NCBI GenBank assembly: GCA_021781695.1
Contig: JAJXWG010000043.1
Coordinates: 1 to 9,917, forward strand
DNA length: 9,917 bases
Reading direction: 5' to 3'
From: Pseudomonadota bacterium
GTDB taxonomy: Bacteria; Pseudomonadota; Gammaproteobacteria; Burkholderiales; Gallionellaceae
Shown piece after piece: positions 6,670 through 9,917 of this stretch. Each line of letters begins with the position of its first letter. The stretch's first letter is position 1. Made by a program: the position numbers and the translations under genes. The notes under the pieces are model-generated. The model was not told the DNA's origin. It saw only the letters and a list, made by a program, of their open reading frames with translations, and did no database searches.

Positions 6670-6688
6670 GCTAATGCTAATCATTCTC
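6670..6688. promoter_or_regulatory. Fur box between fur and the iron uptake operon
   Basis: GCTAATGCTAATCATTCTC matches the 19-bp E. coli Fur consensus (GATAATGATAATCATTATC) at 16 positions. In the 7-1-7 description (6675-6689) it matches 12 of 14 bases. It overlaps the spacer and -10 of the leftward promoter candidate and ends 2 bp before the rightward -35 of fur. Fe-Fur bound here should block the uptake operon and may also modulate fur itself. Confidence 0.85.
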
Positions 6689-6702
6689 ATTTGCAATTGC
6701 AA
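6674..6702 (-). promoter_or_regulatory. candidate promoter of the cupredoxin–FTR1–OMP operon
   Basis: On the minus strand, TTGCAA (6702-6697) is followed after 17 bp by TAGCAT (6679-6674), with transcription expected near 6667, about 35 nt before the start codon. The -10 matches four of six bases. The Fur box covers the spacer and -10, the standard arrangement for iron repression. TAGCAA, reached from the other half of the palindrome (-35 at 6696-6691), is a weaker alternative. Confidence 0.5.
6691..6702. repeat. 12-bp perfect palindrome TTGCAATTGCAA
   Basis: The palindrome TTGCAATTGCAA lies between the Fur box and the fur -10. Each half can serve as a -35 element, one for each direction, so the two promoters abut back to back and could compete for RNA polymerase. 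A second regulator binding the palindrome is also possible. Confidence 0.7.
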
Positions 6703-6719
6703 CAACTTTTTGATATAAT
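6691..6719 (+). promoter_or_regulatory. sigma70 promoter of fur with extended -10
   Basis: TTGCAA (6691-6696), a 17-bp spacer and a perfect TATAAT (6714-6719) preceded by TGA (extended -10) make the best promoter in the window. Transcription would begin near 6726, leaving a leader of about 24 nt with the ribosome site GAGGGGA (6736-6742), 7 nt before the fur ATG. Confidence 0.75.
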
Positions 6720-6749
6720 TTTTCTATCGCACCTTGAGGGGATTTCACC

Positions 6750-7175
6750 ATGAACGAATTGTTGCATCTCAAGAGCGCCGGCTTGAAGTCCACTTTGCCC
6801 AGGCTCAAGGTGTTGAGCCTGTTTGAAAGCGGCAGCGATCGCCATTTGAGCGCAGAGGACGTATACAGGAAGTTGCTGGCAAGCGGAGACGACGTCGGGC
6901 TTGCCACCGTATATCGCGTGTTGAACCAGTTCGAGCAGGCAGGACTTCTGGTGAAGCACCATTTTGAAGGCGACAAGTCGGTTTTCGAGCTCAATCAGGG
7001 CGACCACCACGACCATATCGTGTGCCTGCAATGCGGGCGGGTCGAGGAGTTCTTTGACGCGACCATAGAGCAGCGCCAGAAGAAAGCCGCGGCCGATCGC
7101 GGTTTTGAATTGCACGACCACTCGCTCTATATCTACGCCAACTGCATCAAGCCCAAATGCAAATACAGGAACTGA
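6750..7175 (+). CDS. fur: ferric uptake regulator Fur
   Basis: A 141-residue Fur-family repressor, close to the usual 148. The N-terminal winged helix (about 1-82) includes LSAEDVYRKL and the recognition helix region ATVYRVLNQFEQAG (52-65). The dimerisation domain has the metal-site run HHDHIVCLQCG (86-96) with His87 and His89, structural zinc Cys92/Cys95, and the second pair Cys132/Cys137 in CIKPKCKYRN. VEEFFD and HSLYIY match E. coli Fur closely, so this is Fur rather than Zur, PerR or Mur. It binds Fe2+ and represses iron uptake genes. The long His-rich tail of E. coli Fur is absent. A strong extended -10 promoter and a Fur box lie immediately upstream, shared with the divergent FTR1 operon, which suggests autoregulation and direct control of its neighbour. 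It converges on the P-type ATPase gene with a 13-bp gap. Confidence 0.95.
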   Translation: MNELLHLKSAGLKSTLPRLKVLSLFESGSDRHLSAEDVYRKLLASGDDVGLATVYRVLNQFEQAGLLVKHHFEGDKSVFELNQGDHHDHIVCLQCGRVEEFFDATIEQRQKKAAADRGFELHDHSLYIYANCIKPKCKYRN

Positions 7176-7184
7176 GCGCCTTTA

Positions 7185-7195
7185 AGGTTTAACCT
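7185..7195. other. small inverted repeat between convergent fur and ATPase genes
   Basis: AGGTT T AACCT is a perfect 5-1-5 inverted repeat that includes the TAA stop of the ATPase gene and is flanked by GCGC on both sides. It could form a weak stem in either transcript, but with a one-base loop and no T tract it is not a convincing terminator. Confidence 0.25.
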
Positions 7196-9681
7196 GCGCG
7201 CTTTGCCGCGCCGCTCAGCAGTCCCGTGCCCAAGGCTGAAAGCAGGCCGACAAACAGTACGAAAAATACGCTGCCTGAAAAATGAAACAGCTCGCGCAGC
7301 ATGGGGAGGTTGAGGACCAGCAGCAGGGCGCCGATACTGCCAAGCAGTATCCAGCGCAGCACAGGGTTTTTCTGCAGCTTGGAAGGCGAGCGGTTGGCCC
7401 ATAACAGCGCGATGTTCCCCGCCACCATGCCGCTGAAGACAAAAGCGCGCACGGTATTTTCGTCAAAAACGCGCCATGATGCCCATGCATAAATGGCGAA
7501 GGCTGCGGTGAGCGCAGCAATGCCCTGCCACAGGCTGACTGCCATCCGTTTCCCGGAGAACAGCGTCTCAGCAGCACTTCTGGGCGGACGCTGCATGATG
7601 TTTTTCTCCTCCGCCTCGGCTTCGAAAAATATCGAGCAGGCAGGGCCTATGATCAGCTCAAGGAACATGATGTGAGCAGGCATCAGGATCAGCGGCCTGC
7701 CAAGCAATACCGGCAGCAATGCGATGCCGATGATGGGCAGGTGCACGGACAGCGTGTAGCTCATCGCGTGTCTCAGATTGTCATATATGCGGCGCCCCAG
7801 GCGCACGGTTGCAACCAGAGAAGTGAAGTCGTCATCGAGCAGCACGAGCGCTGCCGCTTCGCGCGCAACGTCCGTGCCCCGGTTTCCCATCGCAACGCCG
7901 ATGTGAGCAGCCTTGAGCGCGGGTGCATCGTTCACGCCATCGCCCGTCATCGCGACGATTTCACCATTCGCCTTGAAGCCTTCTACAAGACGCAATTTCT
8001 GCTGCGGTGCGATGCGCGCAAATACCTGTATGTCGCGCAGCCTTGCGCGCAGCTCGATATCGGATAAATCGTTCAATTCAGCGCCGGTCATGACATGCTG
8101 TGCCGGCAGGCCCAGTTCGCGGCCGATGGCAACAGCGGTTCTGGCATGGTCGCCAGTGATCATCACCACCCGGATCCCTGCTGCATGGCACTGGAGGATC
8201 GCGTCATGCACGCCTTTGCGGACTGGGTCGCTGAGTCCCAGCAGGCCGACGAAGGAAAATTCGATGTCGTGCTGGCGCTCTGGCCAGCGCTGTCCCGGAA
8301 TCAGTCTGGCGCGCGCAACACCCAGCACGCGCAGGCCTTCATCGGCCATGTCGGATGCGACTTGTGAGACGGATGCCGCTTCGTTTTCCGGCAGGTGGCA
8401 AAGGTCGATGATGGCTTCAGGCGCCCCTTTGGCGGCGACCAGATGATGGGGTTGATCGCCGCCCTGCCAGACATGGGACATGGCCAGCATTTCGGGCGAC
8501 AGGCTGTATTCGTGGACGATCTCCCATTGCTCATGCAGGTGTTCGCTGCCGCTCAAGGTGCGCTTGCCAAGCTCATGCAACGCGCGTTCCATCGGATCGA
8601 ACGGATCTTTTTCGCTTGCCAGTATGCCGAATTCAACCAGCTCATGCCAGGGCTCAGGCAGTTCGGAGAGTTCGTGTACATGCAGCATCTGTCCGTTACC
8701 ATAGAGCTTTTTGATAGCCATGCGGTTCTGGGTCAGGGTGCCGGTCTTGTCGGTGCATAGCAACGTGGCAGCGCCCAGCGTTTCGATGGCATCCAGTCTG
8801 CGCGTGAGCACATGGTGCTGAGAGATGCGCCATGAACCCAGCGACATGAATACGGACAGGATCACCGGAAATTCTTCCGGCAGCGTGGACATCGCCAGCG
8901 TGATGCCGGCAAGCAGTGCGTTGAGCCAGTGGCCCCGCGTATAACCGTAGATGAGCACCAGCGCCGTGCAGAAGGCAAGGGCCGTGATCGCAAGGCGACG
9001 CACCAGATGCGCTGTCTGTATGCGCAAAGGGGATGTGCCGGATGAGGTGTCTTCGAGTGACTTTCCTATCCTGCCGATAGCGCTTGATTTCCCGGTGGCG
9101 ATGACGCGCGCGATGCCGCTGCCCTGCACCAGCACCGTGCCTGCATAGACGAAAGGCTGATCGTCTCCGCCGGGCTCCATGGTTGCGGTTTTCTGCCCGT
9201 CTGCCTGTTTGCGCACAGGAACCGATTCACCGGTCAGCATGGATTCGTCGGCCATCAAATCGTTGCAGCTTATCAGTACCGCGTCGGCGGCAACCCGGTC
9301 GCCTTCAGTAAGCAGCAGAAGGTCGTCGATCACGACTTCGCGCCCTGCGATACGCTGCGGTTTGCCATCGCGCATGACCTTCGCGCGCGGACTGGACAAT
9401 TCGCGCAAGGCAACCAGAACCCTTTCGCTTTTTTGCGCCTGGAATACCGTCATTGCGATCACGATCAGGACGAAGCAGAGCAGCATCAGCGCATCCTCCA
9501 GACTGCCCAGCAGAAGATAAATGATGCCTGCCGCAATCAGCAGCAGGAACATCGGTTCGCGCAGAATGTCGGCTGTGATTTCGTAAAAACGGCGCGCATG
9601 GGGTGGCGCCAGTTCGTTGTAGCCCGTTTCGGCCAGCCGCTGTCTGGCTTCAGGCGCTGTAAGTCCCAAGGTTGCGTTCAT
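7189..9681 (-). CDS. P2-like cation-transporting P-type ATPase, substrate uncertain
   Basis: An 830-residue inner-membrane pump with the whole P-type ATPase core: N-terminal cation-ATPase domain (1-60), actuator loop with TGES (150-153), M4 motif PEEFP (268-272), phosphorylation site DKTGT (Asp311), nucleotide-binding KGAPE (418-422), MITGD (507-511) and hinge TGDGVND (579-585). A C-terminal membrane block (about 640-825) follows. There is no N-terminal heavy-metal domain or CPC motif, so it is not a P1B metal pump. It resembles the calcium pump (P2) branch, but PEGLP is PEEFP, and by eye the M5 and M6 calcium ligands are replaced (His647, Glu675, Gly679). The transported ion is therefore unknown. 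The start at 9681 matches the family's usual opening, though its ribosome site is weak. A faint minus-strand promoter (TTGTCG 9727-9722, 16 bp, TAGCAA 9705-9700) lies upstream. Confidence 0.88.
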   Translation of the reverse strand: MNATLGLTAPEARQRLAETGYNELAPPHARRFYEITADILREPMFLLLIAAGIIYLLLGSLEDALMLLCFVLIVIAMTVFQAQKSERVLVALRELSSPRAKVMRDGKPQRIAGREVVIDDLLLLTEGDRVAADAVLISCNDLMADESMLTGESVPVRKQADGQKTATMEPGGDDQPFVYAGTVLVQGSGIARVIATGKSSAIGRIGKSLEDTSSGTSPLRIQTAHLVRRLAITALAFCTALVLIYGYTRGHWLNALLAGITLAMSTLPEEFPVILSVFMSLGSWRISQHHVLTRRLDAIETLGAATLLCTDKTGTLTQNRMAIKKLYGNGQMLHVHELSELPEPWHELVEFGILASEKDPFDPMERALHELGKRTLSGSEHLHEQWEIVHEYSLSPEMLAMSHVWQGGDQPHHLVAAKGAPEAIIDLCHLPENEAASVSQVASDMADEGLRVLGVARARLIPGQRWPERQHDIEFSFVGLLGLSDPVRKGVHDAILQCHAAGIRVVMITGDHARTAVAIGRELGLPAQHVMTGAELNDLSDIELRARLRDIQVFARIAPQQKLRLVEGFKANGEIVAMTGDGVNDAPALKAAHIGVAMGNRGTDVAREAAALVLLDDDFTSLVATVRLGRRIYDNLRHAMSYTLSVHLPIIGIALLPVLLGRPLILMPAHIMFLELIIGPACSIFFEAEAEEKNIMQRPPRSAAETLFSGKRMAVSLWQGIAALTAAFAIYAWASWRVFDENTVRAFVFSGMVAGNIALLWANRSPSKLQKNPVLRWILLGSIGALLLVLNLPMLRELFHFSGSVFFVLFVGLLSALGTGLLSGAAKRAG

Positions 9682-9727
9682 GTCGCAAGGCTTTCTGCAT
9701 TGCTAGAACTGAAGCATACCGCGACAA

Positions 9728-9750
9728 CAGTGCGCATGTCAGCAGTGCGC
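9728..9750. repeat. 8-bp direct repeat CAGTGCGC in a divergent intergenic region
   Basis: CAGTGCGC occurs at 9728-9735 and 9743-9750, start to start 15 bp. The same bases also give a short inverted repeat, GCGCA (9732-9736) and TGCGC (9746-9750). They lie in the 144-bp gap between the divergent ATPase and cytochrome b561 genes and could be an operator, but such short GC-rich repeats also arise by chance. Confidence 0.3.
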
Positions 9751-9825
9751 GAATTTTTCCCGCAAAGGAACTTTGTTGGGTTAATATTGGCCGATTGGCT
9801 TGACGATTCTGATGAAAGGAAAGAG

Positions 9826-9917
9826 ATGACGCAATACAGTAAACGCATGGTAATCGCACACTGGCTGACGCTGGCGCTGCTTTTGCTCGCCTGGTATCTG
9901 GGGGATACGCTGTCCGA
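9826..9917 (+). CDS. cytochrome b561-type membrane cytochrome, 5' part
   Basis: Only the first 30 codons and two bases are in the window. The start has a strong purine-rich ribosome site (AGGAAAGAG, 9817-9825) immediately before the ATG. The visible protein begins MTQYSKRMVIAHWLTLAL and continues with the first membrane helix, LLLLAWYLGD. The basic SKRM leader followed by His-Trp at the start of helix 1 is typical of the bacterial cytochrome b561 (CybB-like) family, in which that His is a haem b ligand. These di-haem proteins pass electrons from quinol or to periplasmic partners. It is divergent from the ATPase gene. With so little sequence the subfamily cannot be set. Confidence 0.72.
   Translation, partial: MTQYSKRMVIAHWLTLALLLLAWYLGDTLS

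Noticed and set aside
7913..8446. A 177-codon plus-strand frame inside the ATPase gene
   Set aside because: It is antisense to the well-defined ATPase core, and its low-complexity Ser/Arg/Ala content is typical of a shadow frame.

Overview
The window looks like ordinary chromosome of a betaproteobacterium. The evidence is the moderately high GC, the E. coli-like Fur, the ybhP–clsB gene pair, the FTR1-type iron permease and the cytochrome b561. The iron genes would suit a Gallionella/Sideroxydans-type relative, but that placement is a guess from gene style, not a search. There is no rRNA, tRNA, CRISPR array, insertion sequence or phage gene that I can recognise. No stretch longer than about 206 bases lacks a gene.

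Left part (1–4738, all + strand): the 3' end of a D-2-hydroxyacid dehydrogenase (hydroxypyruvate/glycerate type); an endonuclease/exonuclease/phosphatase-fold protein overlapping a ClsB-type cardiolipin synthase, the same pairing as E. coli ybhP–clsB; an S11 penicillin-binding endopeptidase of PbpG type with an unusual histidine-rich N-terminal extension; and a REC–GGDEF response regulator predicted to make cyclic di-GMP.

Centre (4748–7175): an iron block. A leftward operon encodes a Cys-less periplasmic cupredoxin, an FTR1/EfeU-type permease and an uncharacterised predicted outer-membrane barrel protein. The genes are separated by 2 nt and then overlap by 4 nt. Divergent from it is fur. The 117-bp gap between them holds a 16/19 Fur box and a palindrome, TTGCAATTGCAA, whose halves can serve as back-to-back -35 elements for both directions. 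The expected circuit is Fe-Fur shutting off the uptake operon while sitting beside its own promoter.

Right part (7189–9917): a leftward 830-residue P2-like P-type ATPase, convergent with fur, whose M4/M5/M6 transport residues do not match the calcium pump pattern. Divergent from it is the first 30 codons of a cytochrome b561-type membrane cytochrome, cut by the window edge.

The least explained parts are the third gene of the FTR1 operon (a coupled outer-membrane partner not present in EfeUOB or FtrABCD), the histidine-rich tandem repeat in the PBP, and the shared operator/promoter between fur and the uptake operon.
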